From NCBI GenBank assembly GCA_016169945.1, contig JADLSH010000199.1, positions 1,116,001 to 1,180,000 on the forward strand: a stretch of 64,000 bases of DNA. The letters are read 5' to 3'. The notes beneath the pieces were generated by a model. The model saw only the letters and a list, made by a program, of their open reading frames with translations, had not been told where the DNA came from and searched no databases. Origin of the DNA: Trachythela sp. YZ-2020. Its lineage: Eukaryota; Cnidaria; Anthozoa; Malacalcyonacea; Clavulariidae. Both the position numbers and the translations under genes were made by a program. Shown here piece after piece: positions 47,126 to 58,800 of this stretch; the first letter of the stretch is position 1; every line of letters starts with the position of its first letter.

Positions 47126-47646
47126 TGGCCGCCCATATATTTTACTATACCGCGTTCATTCTGGCAATGAAGGCATTTGTCTGCATCAAAGTCTCTGAGT
47201 AATGAGCTCTAGTTCGCTTGATATGATAGTATTTCTAATACTTCAAAAATGCTTGGCTTAAAATCCATACCCATGGCTGCGCAACTGATGTGCTTTCAAG
47301 CAGGTACCCAATGCAATAAAAATATGCCTTTATTTATACGCCTATGGTTCTTAACGTTGTTAGTGGAAATCTTTTAACTAACATAAGGTTTGGAGTTGAG
47401 CAAATACAGTTTCGCCTTCTCATCAGTAAAAGTGTTAGCCAACGCACAAAAACTAGAAATTGTTCCCTCAACAATTGTTCCCTCGCTATAAACATGTACC
47501 CAAGTCCCAATAGTGTCCGATAGCTGGACTAAAAAATTTACGATTAATATATTTGAATATACCGTAATTCCCGAAATTTGATTATATATTGATTATTGAG
47601 TATATCGATTGATTATTTATGTTGTATTATTGATTGTTAATTAAAT

Positions 47647-50570
47647 CTATATAGATTGGCAAACCTGAATTATATTTCCCAACTTTTTCCTGACGATGTC
47701 TTCAGGGAGAAATCCTAGACCACAATCAGGAGCAAGAATGAGTCGTTCTCGAGGAATATGTTGTAATATTTGTTGAACGCGATCTCGTATTTCTTCAACA
47801 CTTTCCACTCTACTACAGGCTGACTGCACCACGCCTAATATGATCTGAAATACAACAATTTCATATTCAGGCAACATTTCTCCATAATTATTAACATTTT
47901 CACGACGGCGTACCAACGTTAATGACCAACTGTTTATTAACTATGGTTGAACTATAGACCCATCATCACCATTCCCGAAATTTAGTATATAAGAATACAC
48001 TTGCAACAGAAACTAGAAAGTAACCATGTACCGCCAATATATGGTCAATACTAAGAAAATAAAACGGTTTGCGCATCTATTTTTTTCAAGATTTTCGCGT
48101 CGCTTTAATTAGTCGCGCAGCACCTAATCATTCATAATTTCCCTTTATATATGTAAGGAAACCTTTTAACTATGTTTTTTCCGTAGCTTTGTCGCATCAA
48201 GAAAAACCCCTGGCTTACTTACTTTAGACTTTTTAAAGAGACCAAATAATTCCAAATCATTGTGTCGATGAGCATCTTCTATGGATATTTCATCAAATCC
48301 AGCATTATCCAATTTTTCCGCAAGTTGAAAATATACTGAAGGATCAGCTTTGTGGTAATCTTGTTGGTCCTGTTGAATTCAACAAGAGATTGAATGAAGA
48401 CCATGTTAGACGGGGAAATTTTGCTGCGCACTTGCAACGCAATTTCGGACACAGAGCCATATGTTATGTAGAAATGTACGCAAAGAAAAAGCAGTGAACA
48501 TGGCCTGCGTTTCACTTCACCGATATTATCATTCTCATTCATTTCTTTGTTGCATTCTGGGCATGTTAATATCGGCAAAGTAAAACGAGATTCATGCTCA
48601 TAATTTCACGCTAACGTCGCTGTGTCTGAAATTGCGTTGCAAGTTGCAAATTGCAAATTGTCTCGTGTATAACATGGTCTAGCCCAGTGGTCTAGCCAGA
48701 CTAGCCTGCGTGCAGCCTGACTTTTCGAGGTTAGAGAGGGGAGGGGGAAGAGTCAAAAAGTCAGGCTGCATGCAGGCTAAACATGGTCTTGAGGATACAT
48801 GTTTAAACAATATTTCTCTATTTCTGCGCTCAATATTCTACAATGTCTTTCAATTTCCTTTGAAGAAAGTTTGTGCAAAGATTGATTAAAAAACTTTTCT
48901 TGCATTATATGGTTGACACTTCATTGACATTGACTATCATTGTACATTCCACCGTGGGGTGCCAGGTACTTAATGTGTGAACGATGTTCTGGACAAACAA
49001 CTGAACGGTCAACTCTTATGACAAGGACACTCACACAATATTGACCAAGTAAATAACAAGCTGTAGTGATGGTAGGGGGCAGCCAATGCAAATGTAAGGA
49101 CAGTCGAGATTGCAGCCACACCCTTTTGATGGGATTTTTTATGATTTTCAAATTTCATCGCATTTAATTATTCATGCTCATTCTAAGAAATTTAACTTAC
49201 CAAATACAAAGGATATCCACAACAGAGATGTATAACTTTAATTGTGTCATCTGAGACACCATCAAAACATTTTGCCAGATCATCAATACCATATGAAAGT
49301 GCTTTCTCAGGAAAGCGGACCATAAGTGGTTCATCTATCTACAAGAAGATGTCAAAATGTAGGTACCATAAATCTTCTATTAAGTCCCCCAGGTGGCTTA
49401 TTATTTCAGACATGTTTGATGGGGGAGGGGGGGGGGATTATTTGTTGGTGGGTTAATAGAGAGGGAGGTTTATTGAACTTCTTGCCAGTCAACAAATCTG
49501 CTCAGTGCTCGTGTTTCTTAGTTTGAACACGACCGTGGTTTGAAGGGAGTCAGGGAGGCTAAATGGAGAGGGGGGGGTTTTAATAAATTTCGTTCCCAAA
49601 AAGGGGGTGGGGCTTATTAATCCATTAGCTGACAATGCACCCAGATGCGCCCTACTTTATTATATTATTTTACTGTCTAACGCCAGACGATTTTACGTGG
49701 TAGGGTACTGCCAGTTAATGGGTTAACAAAACTATCTGCCAGTGTCTCTCGTTAACCCATTAACTGGCAATGTGCTCAGATGCGCCCTACTTTAGTATTT
49801 TACTCTGTCTAATGCCAGACAATTTTACTCGTCAGTGGTAGGGTACTGCCAGTTAATAGGTAGTGGGTATACTGTTGTTAGGCAATAATTACCATTCATC
49901 TTAAGCAGGCAATGTAGCAGCACAGAGGACAGTTAAGTCTCATTTTACTCTATATAATATGAAAATTATGAAAATTACTCCATAATACCTGAATATACCT
50001 GCATCCTGCTTTGGAAAGAGCCACAACTTCACGATTGATTTCTTTCACTAAAAGTTCACTAAGATCTCTTTCATTGTCTTTGTAGTATTGATTACAAAAT
50101 GTATTGATAATGGTAAATGGGGCAGGCAGAGTAATCTTGACAGGTCTTTTTGACATTTCTTGGGCAGTTTGCCACTCTCTCCAAACCCATGGATCTTTTT
50201 CTTTTGAACTAACTGGACCAGTTATTGTTGGCAGTTTTGATGTATAAGCACCATCACGTAAGGAAACTTCAGTCAATTTTTCAAAATCAAATCCATTCAA
50301 CTTGCGGCAGAAATAAAAAATATAATTTTCTCTTCTCATCTCGCCATCTGTAACTACATCAATTCCAATTTCCTCTTGAAGTTTGAGAATTTCTGATGTT
50401 GCTTTTAGAATTTCCTTTTCCATTTCTTCTGGTCGGATCTTTTTGGCTTGATTATATTTTAGGATATATTCATGATTTGCTTGTGTTTTCGTAGTAAACC
50501 AGTCTGATATGACCTCAGTCAAGTAATCTGGCTTACGAAATGAGCCAATGACAGTTGACGTTAAAGGCAT
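47647..50570 (-). CDS. MetE-like protein (cobalamin-independent methionine synthase C-domain, 4 exons)
   Basis: Exons in transcription order: 50570-49989, 49338-49201, 48369-48223, 47844-47647. All introns are phase 0 and the product is 354 aa. MetE C-domain hallmarks: N-terminal STVIGSFRKP, TDGEMRR, YIQIDEP, then a full set of zinc ligands in family order, His231 and Cys233 (IHLCCGYP), Glu271 (SIEDAHR) and Cys330 (APDCGLGFLP). Full-length MetE is about twice as long; this matches the single-barrel, stand-alone bacterial/archaeal forms. The HLCCGYP and SIEDAHRHND style recalls a bacterial subfamily. Expected chemistry is methyl transfer to a zinc-bound thiol, probably homocysteine, but the methyl donor is not certain. 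Start chosen at the first ATG before PLTSTVIGSF. Animals mainly use B12-dependent MTR, so this gene is notable. Confidence 0.85.
48681..48779. repeat. Small palindromic element in MetE-like intron 2
   Basis: AGCCTGCGTGCAGCCTGAC and the inverse GTCAGGCTGCATGCAGGCT surround a purine-rich loop. AACATGGTCT occurs on both sides (48671 and 48780), a possible 10-bp target duplication. Confidence 0.55.
49617..49865 (+). repeat. ~125-bp direct duplication with inverted ends, MetE-like intron 1
   Basis: Two copies each run from a CATTARCTGRCAATG start, through CAGATGCGCCCTACTTTA, to GGTAGGGTACTGCCAGTTAAT. The copy ends are inverses of each other (AACTGGCA / TGCCAGTT), so each unit is a small foldback. 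Confidence 0.75.
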
Positions 50571-50927
50571 GATCAAATCTAGTCAAAAGTAATTGGAATT
50601 ATGATACATGCAGAATAAATAGTAGGGCAGACCTTTTTTGGTATGGCACACCTCTTGAACTTAATGACTCGTACCAAAAATTTGCTTATCATGAAGCAAA
50701 TTGTAGTTCATTATTCACTCCACTCAGTAGTGGCTTCCACTTATTTCAAGTTGTCCTCCAAATAGCATGCATGAGCTCATTTTAAGGACATTACTGCAAT
50801 TGATAGGTTTCAGTTCAGCCCAATATGGGCCAGCAGATATTATATATATATGCTCAAGCTCAGAAGTACTGACATTTATCTCTCAATTCTATTTGTCACC
50901 ATAATATACAAGACTACTAGTCAAATC

Positions 50928-51198
50928 AGTCAAATCCAAGCATGCCCATCCCCCCGGGCCACCGTTGGGCTATTATTAGTATTTTCTATGTAGTTGTTTT
51001 GCCTTGTACCAACATTAAAGTGTTTATGTTTTGTAATAATATCCTCTTTCAAAACTGGAATAAGGTTCCCCGGGGTGGGGAATTTGCCACTGACTTATGA
51101 CGCCACCACAGGGCATTTTCACTTGTTTGTGATACACACCATGGGACATTAGCATGTGGGGTTGGCCTGGTGCGGGATGGGCACGCTTGGATTTGACT
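50928..51198. mobile_element. MITE between the MetE-like and NADAR genes
   Basis: AGTCAAATCCAAGCATGCC and the inverse GGGCACGCTTGGATTTGACT define the ends, with CCCCCCGGGCC and CCCCGGGG in the interior. It lies in the shared 5' interval of the two divergent genes. Confidence 0.7.
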
Positions 51199-51549
51199 CA
51201 TGCATAATGAAAAGAATTTGCACAAGTGCTTAGTGAGAAAAAGATTATTGCATCAATATAACATTACTGAAATTTTAGCAGCTGTAATTTCATAAAGTCT
51301 CAGGCAAATGGGGCAAAGCACAATATTAAATACCATGCATAATTTTAAGAAATATCAAAATGGAATGCTGAATAAATCTCAGCCGGTATGTATATAAATA
51401 TTTATATAACGATGTAAATTATGCCTTACCTCTTTATAACGTAAAAGCTCTTTTATTTTATATTGTTTAATGTTTTTAACTTTTTTACTTGGTATTAAAT
51501 ACTGTTTATAAATTGTAGTACCCATTAGTAGAATTAGCAGTGTGCAAAT

Positions 51550-51700
51550 AAATTGACGACGCCCCCCCTGGCTTGGGGTTTACCCTGAGTAACATTGATA
51601 TAAACTGAGGGGAATTGCTGTAAACCGAGGAGAGGCCGGGAGGGGGTATGCATCGCTAATGTACAACGGTTGCTGTAAACCGAGGGCGGGAGGGGGTATG
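51550..51700 (+). repeat. Imperfect direct repeats
   Basis: GCTGTAAACCGAGG followed by GGGAGGGGGTATGCAT occurs twice about 60 bp apart, with a related TATAAACTGAGGGG nearby. Non-coding. Confidence 0.6.
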
Positions 51701-52099
51701 CATTGCTATAACTCTCATTTAATTGCGCCATAATTTGTAACACCAGGGCATTACATATTAACCAATAAAATCCGAGAATCATGTTAGTGATTGTTACTAA
51801 GGTTCGACTTTGTTTATACAGTGGTGCAATTTTCCCTAATAAATAGCATAGAATAGAGTTTTTATAAATATAAACATTCTAGAACGACAGTAACTTCCTA
51901 AAGTGCTGAACTTTCGTATTCGCTTCCAAGATTCGCATCCTGCAGGTATGTTAACTTCCTTAATTTACGTAGCTAATTAAGTAGCTTCCTTTAATATTTC
52001 ACTTTCGCTTTTATTCGTGTTCAGATAAGCTGTGCCTTTCATTCTGCTGTTGTTGATTTTGTGTCTTAGTACAATTTTAACAACTATTTACCCTTAGAA

Positions 52100-53468
52100 A
52101 TGGCGGAGGGAAATGAAGAGTTTACATTCTTTTGGAAAAAGCATTCCCCATTCAGTCAATGGAATAAGGCAACTTTTACTCTGGATGATATAACTTTCAA
52201 CTGTGCTGAGCAATACATGATGTACCAGAAAGCAGGTGAGAATATGAGAATATTGCCCCACCCGCTCTTATCTAGGATCTTGGTAAGCATTAACAGATAA
52301 TTTCACCCTGGACCTTTGGGGTCCAGTGTCTGCTGCAGTTAGCCTCCTCCGCAGGCATCTCATGGATCACCGGGGTAGCTTGGGTCAATAGCAAGTCACA
52401 ACCAAATTCTACCTGCCAATCTAAAGGCGATGCCTGCTGTGGAGGACATGCTGTGGCAAAGAATATAAAATATGCTGTGACAAACACAATTGCCAGACTG
52501 AGTTATAAGGTTGCCCTGATGAATGACAATGATATATAATGGATTCACAATTCAATGCTCACCATTTTCGCATTTCAATGCTATATTTCTTCATTTTAGT
52601 TGTGTTTAATGATCAGGAAACAGCCAAGAAAATACTACAGGCAAAAGATCCAATAATGCATAAGAAACTAGGACGTAGAGTTAAGAACTTTGATGCAGAA
52701 ACATGGAATGAGAAATGTAGAGAGATTGTTAGGAAAGGAAACATAGCTAAGGTAAAACCACCATTTTTAACTTACTTATTTACTAACTACTTAAATTCAC
52801 CTTAATTGTACCATCTAGTATCAACACAACTCCACCAGGATGATTTTTGATCACAACAATGACCAACCTGTCATCACCATCCTAATAATCATATTCCTCA
52901 TCACATCATCATCATCACCTCCTCATCATCATGGCACCATCGTCATCATGGCACCATCACCATTATCACCACCTAATAGCACCACCTCCACCATTATCAC
53001 CATCACGGCACCATCACTACCACCACCATTATCATCACCATCACCCCCATTACAATCATCAACATCATCACCAGCATTATCATCACCATTACCAACCTCA
53101 TGAGTTATGGTAAACGAGGGCGTGGAATAGAATAACCCTCATCGAGACCCATCCAGACCCTATTTCAAATCCTCGGATCAGAACACACCACTATATTTCA
53201 TCATTCTATCAACCAGTGCATAACCACACCCTAACAAAAAGGTTTCTTCTCTTAGTTTTCACAGAATGCTAAACTCAAAGACACACTATTGGCAACAGGG
53301 GATACAGTGTTAGTTGAAGCGAGTCCTTATGATTGTATCTGGGGTATTGGATTGGAAGCAGATGACCCAAGAGCAAAAGACAAAAGCAAATGGCTGGGAA
53401 CTAACTGGTTGGGCTACACCCTCACTCAAGTTAGAAATGAACTTCGCGAAAGTACTAAAGACTGCTAA
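52100..53468 (+). CDS. NADAR-domain protein (YbiA-like), 3 exons
   Basis: Exons 52100-52235, 52600-52751, 53256-53468. Product 166 aa, the size of stand-alone NADAR (YbiA) proteins. Family motifs in order: FFWKKHSPFSQW, FNCAEQYMMYQKA, ETAKKILQAKDP, GRRVKNFD, GNIAKFSQN, LLATGDTVLVEASPYD, WGIGL, and W-x-GTNWLGYTL. The acceptor TTAG before TTTTCACAG is chosen over the later CAG because it restores the FSQN motif. NADAR proteins are N-glycosidases; characterised members cleave riboflavin intermediates or remove ADP-ribose from guanine bases. Which of these applies cannot be told from sequence. Intron 2 carries a CAT/CAC-rich microsatellite. MITE M1 copy 4 starts 39 bp past the stop. Confidence 0.9.
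52880..53105 (+). repeat. (CAT/CAC)n-rich low-complexity tract, NADAR intron 2
   Basis: Interrupted ATC/ACC trinucleotides fill the tract. Open His/Ser/Pro-rich frames over it are artefacts of the repeat. Confidence 0.85.
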
Positions 53469-53506
53469 TAGAACTTACTCTCTCGGAGTCTTCCTGCTCT
53501 ACCATT

Positions 53507-53619
53507 CAGCCCTGGTCAAACGAGGTTGAGAGTTGATGAGAGTTGATGTGAGTTGCAACTATCGCTCGCGTTCGACCGCCAACTCTCATGGACTCTGATG
53601 CTCGTTTGATCCAGGATTT
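53507..53619. mobile_element. Foldback MITE family M1, copy 4 (short)
   Basis: CAGCCCTGGTCAAACGAGG begins the element and CTCGTTTGATCCAGG ends it. The interior is a shortened version of the other copies. It lies in the presumed 3' UTR of the NADAR gene. Confidence 0.8.
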
Positions 53620-55878
53620 AGAGATTCAGGAATTGGTTTTTAACAACGCCCTGGGAGTGCTACAGTGCTGTGCTGAAGGATCTGTTGAGAGCAACGCTGG
53701 GAGATCAATGTACTGTACATGTATTTTAACGCACTTTTCGTAATACCGCATTGTAAAACGCATATTTGTTTTAAGAGCCAAATACGTGGTCGGCTTATTG
53801 AATATTGTTTTAATTCTTATCATATTGAGCATTAATGTTTTACTGACTGTGAGAATTATTATGTTCAAATTAAAATGTTTACTGTATTTTACGAAGTTGT
53901 TGTTGTTTTCAATTTTGTCAGAAAATGAGAAAGAGGTTGCAACTGACAGGAAATTACCGTACAATCTGGCATCTTCTCACTATAACGCATTTGTTAATTT
54001 CCTTTACGCAAAACTCCAAAAGTAGCTATGGTGTGGTTAATAGGAATAATAGTTAATATCGTGAGACGGGTTCTTAATCTTTTTCAGATGGTTCAGATAC
54101 AAACAGCGGCAACTTATAATATCATGAGAGGTAAACTCTCTTACTCTCGCTTAGTCAGTGCCTAGCAGTTCTTTGACTTGTGTCCGAAAATTCGTGACCG
54201 GAATCAGCCAAGCCTTTGGTCGGAAACAATGCATTCCAATTTGATAGTATTAGATAAGCGATAACACATACATTTATAGTATTCTATCTGCTAAACCTCA
54301 CCGACAGATTTCGATCACAACTCGTCAACATGAGACATGACGGATCATAATGCCAAAAATGCATCGATCTATACTATTTCGCTACGCCTACGGGGATCAG
54401 CGTCTTATATTTCCCTTGTGTTTGGTGGAAATTACATTTTATAGAAACATTTAGCATTCTCTCCCATATCAATACGTTTGAAGAATGAAGATAGTCAGAA
54501 CAGTACTCCTGCAAGCCTGAATGATTTTGGGAGCATTTGGGTTCATACGCATATAAAGAGGGATCCATCTACCCTTGAGTAGTGTCCTTCGGATGGCATA
54601 CGTACAATCCCCAACCTTCGCAAGCGTGACATAGCACGATCTCGAAGCAAGCCGGATTCTGGCAGCCGGACTTCACCTATCTGACCTTCTCGTTCCGTTG
54701 CGTGCATCCTGCAGTAATCTGATTGGCTAGCAGGAAGCTTTAATCGCCACTTGTGGGATGTTGAGATGTTGACGAAGAGCATGCATGCCGCTAGCCGCTA
54801 GCAAAGTCTGAGCTGGAGCCGCAGAGAAAAACACATTAGCTTTCATGAATACAAGATAAATACAGCAAGCACCACTTCACAGGATAAAATATATCATATT
54901 CTGAACTACAACTGGTATGTATTGAACTATTTATTGCGTAGATCGACGGTTTCACGCTTTGGACATGTAATTTTAAACGAGTTTAGCGGGAAGCGACATT
55001 TTGTCGCGGGAAGACTTTCATTTCACGGCAAATGGCATTTGATTTGTGTCTGCTAGGTTTGATATGCTAGGTATGATAAACTGATTCAGACATAATGACA
55101 TTTAAAGCTTAGCATTAAGAGAGTTTGTTTTGCCGGGTGAATAGCACTGGATGAGAAATGCATGCAGGCGACTCCGTTGCGTGTTTACCTTATGTTGTGT
55201 TTCATGTGCTGGGCTGCTGGCGAGCTTACACCGTCACAGTCCCCATCGGCTTCGCTTGTCTAAGCCTTAGAAGAGTTACATATGTTTGTTCAAAATCCAA
55301 ATGTGTAGCTATCATGTTTCCTTTAAATGTTTTTGAAATTAAAGGGTTCTTAAAATCGAGTATCAGTAAGGTTGCTCGGGGAAACTGTTTCGTCAAATCA
55401 TTAAACATGTCAATATGGCCGCTTCGTCCCGCTTGCTTGGCACGCGCATACCCAGCTTTCCGTCGTGGCTTCCCCTTGCTTAGAGTGTCAAAATTCTTTT
55501 AGTTTATCAAATACCGTCACCATATTTATTTTAAAACATTATTTTAAGGTCATTTGTCAGGATTTTTATGAGAAAGGCGCTTTTATGCGATGTTTTATAG
55601 CCTGTACTCTGTAGTGTGGGATAAGCCCTGCGGCTTGTGGAAATATGACACGGCGATCTGGGGTGTATCAGAATTTATCATACTGTCATGTCATGAGCAC
55701 AAACAATTTATTGAACTTAGGGAATATAGGGCATATATGTTGTCTAGATGGCAATCAACACATTTCCATTAGCTATTATGTGATAAGCTTTAGAATAGAT
55801 AGTCAGTGGTTGCAATAATAATCACATGTGTTCATTTATTTTAAATAGGTAATAGAGAGTTATTGGTGTATTTGAAAC
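53620..55878. other. Intergenic, no supported gene
   Basis: Frames at 55158-55502 (+) and 55226-55501 (-) overlap one another in a GC-richer patch and match no family I know. One could hide an exon, but I see no consistent splice chain. Confidence 0.4.
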
Positions 55879-58800
55879 ATGAGTTTGCTCAACCAATCAG
55901 CATCACCAAGGTTGCCGGATCATCTACCAACCATGGCAAGATCTTCACCCACCATGGCAAGATCTTCACCCACCACAGCAAAACCAAAGCCGAAGAGACT
56001 CACAAGACATCCATGCACACCATTTTGTGATGGGAAAGTAGAATGCCCAAAACACCATGATCTTGTGTTAACATTGATGAACTGTAATGACTGTCCAGGA
56101 GCCAAGTCAAATATCCTGCAATTTCAAAAATCTGTAGTCAAGTGCATTGATGAAGGATGGGATAAAAATGATGTTGTACCTGACGCATCAGAAGAACTCA
56201 GATTTCCATTAGTGCACTTGGCATGTGCATTTGGAAAATGTTTAGCTCTGGAGTGGTTACTACAGTATGGCTTTGAGGCAAATGTAAAGTCGGAATCAAC
56301 AGGACAGTTTGCATTGCACCGTGCAATATGTGGTATGCATCGGTCAAAAATGAAAGTTACATCAAAAGATCTTATATCGAAGTTGAAAAGAATGGTGACT
56401 GCAATGCCGAAACAGTTGATGTTCCATGATGAGGTTAATGGCGACACTCCACTTCATACAGCAGCTGTCATGTTAACTAGTATTGACCAGAAATCTCAGT
56501 ATTTTCAGGTAGGTATATTTTCTTTAATCCACAACTCCCCAAACTTGTCTGACACACAACATTATGTAGTCTTTGTCCATATGATATACATCTGGATGGA
56601 AGGTAATTGGAAACTACTGGAAGGTTGGAACATTTATTCCAGATAATGCAAAAAAGTATATGGCAATGATATTCAAACATACAAAAGGTTTTACCAACTC
56701 TACAGTCTTGTATGGCCTATCGAGTCACTCGATTCGGCTATGGTAGAAAACCACTGTATCCAATACAATCCAAACAAGGTCGAGGCAAAGATACAAATTG
56801 CCTGAGGGAAAGATACAAATTGCCTGCTTCTGGAATGGATATACAGACAGTTCCATCTACTATGACAGTTCCTCTTGAAAGTTGGTCTTACACAATCATC
56901 ATAAATTTCAAACAGGAAGCTTCATCAGGATTATACACAATAGGGTGGAAGATCACACCAGGAAAGAATATATGCAAAAAGTTGAAATAGATGTGGATCC
57001 ACCTGGTCGCTTTGTATTCACAATAATTTGGATTTGGTTAGGATTTGGTCCTACTTCAACATCATGTCTTTTTTATCAGGATTGGACACAGAATATTACA
57101 TTGGATGGAAGGTCATACAGACACAGATGATATGACCAAAGAGAAGATGAAAATGATGAAATTATGTTGGAACTAGTGGACAGATAAAGCACCTTGATAT
57201 CAAGTCACAAGTGTCTAATACCTGAGGCAGTCTTATAGCAGTTAACATCAACAGTAGGATTCCCAAAGGTGGATTATTCAGCATATATGATTTAAAACTA
57301 ATAGAAGACATGGCAGAAGCAATCAATGAAATTATGTTCGAACTATGTAAGGTCTTCAAGGTCATACAAGCACAGATGGTATGACCAAAGAGAAGATGAA
57401 AATGATGAAATTATGTTGGAACTAGTGGACAGATAAAGCACCAATCACCAGTAGCTGGTACCAGGTAATTCTCCAGATTTGCAGCACTGTGGAATTTCCA
57501 TAGGTTAATTATGCAAGATTTGTATGATTTAAAGCTAATGGAAGACACAGCAAATTTGATGAATAGAATTATGTTGGAAGTGGTGAGTGGTTGACACTAT
57601 ATGGTATCAAGTCTGGAAAGGAGTGCTTGAAGCTGCTTGTAAAAAGACCTGGTAACATTTTAACATTGAGTGTGAACTGTGAAGGTGAATGCTTTGCCAT
57701 TCACAGGCACTTAACATTCTATCCTGCCACACACCAGAATCTTGGAATGTGTCCTTGAATGCTGATGGATTCTCCAAGAAGTACTGGCATGTCACCCACG
57801 AAGAAAAAAACATGTATAAATGGCTGGTGAACACAAACTAACAAAATAGATTTGGTGGAAGTTATCAAATCTGTATCCACTAAAAATGGATGGAGGAAAT
57901 TGGAAAAACGATTGAGAATTGAAAAAAACAATGCAATAAGCTTGGAAGGCTTTTGTGCAAATATTATTTGATCTTGTAGAGCCTATGTGAATGGGATTAA
58001 ATTGTGTTGCAAACCTTGCTAAATGTTTGAAACTACTGAAAGCTACTGCCATAACAGCTAACAGCTGCTTCAGGTTTGGAATTAATTAGTAACATATTAA
58101 CTTTTGCAGAGCTGCGTTGAAGCAATAGCCAAGGAAGCATTCAAAATGGAGTGTCCTTCGAATACCATCTTAGATGCCATCAATTATGAAGGCAAAACAA
58201 CATTACATCTGCTGGCATCATCCAACAGAAAGGTTGGTCGCAGTTAAACTGTTCTATGCATCACCAAGACCTTCTTTATAGGAGCTACGCGTAAAGGTAC
58301 GTTCACACGCTGCGATATGTCGGGCCGATTTCAGATGCACGTTAATGATATTTTATAAACGCGTGGCAAACGTCAGCATGACGACATCATCAACTCAAAA
58401 CATTCGTCATTAACATTCAGCAAAACCTAAAATCGACCCGACAAATCGCTGTGTGTAAACGTACTTTAAGCTAGATCTCATTTTTTATCATCTGATGCAC
58501 CTATCGTCCCCTAACGCTTCTGTGTACATCTTAGTGCTTACCCTTCCAGTGTACTATACTTGTAAACATTTAAAGTTTGTATTTAAGTAATATATGTAAG
58601 TGGCTTTCATGTTACCTTTCTTCATCAAATCGTTGGTGAACCACCATCTAAAGCAAACTTATTCTAAAACATCACACAAAATACATACACGTAGGGACTG
58701 ACCACAGAGATAGTCCAATAACGGGGGTCCCCAAGATTATACCACAGCATGTGTGCAGTATTAACAGCAAGCATAATCTTATTTCAGGTTGAGTTTTGTG

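Noticed and set aside
52840..53113. His/Pro/Ser-rich frames
   Set aside because: CAT/CAC microsatellite inside a NADAR intron.
55158..55502. 114-codon plus-strand frame and its minus-strand partner
   Set aside because: Both strands are open in a GC-richer patch; no homology recognised and no consistent splice sites.
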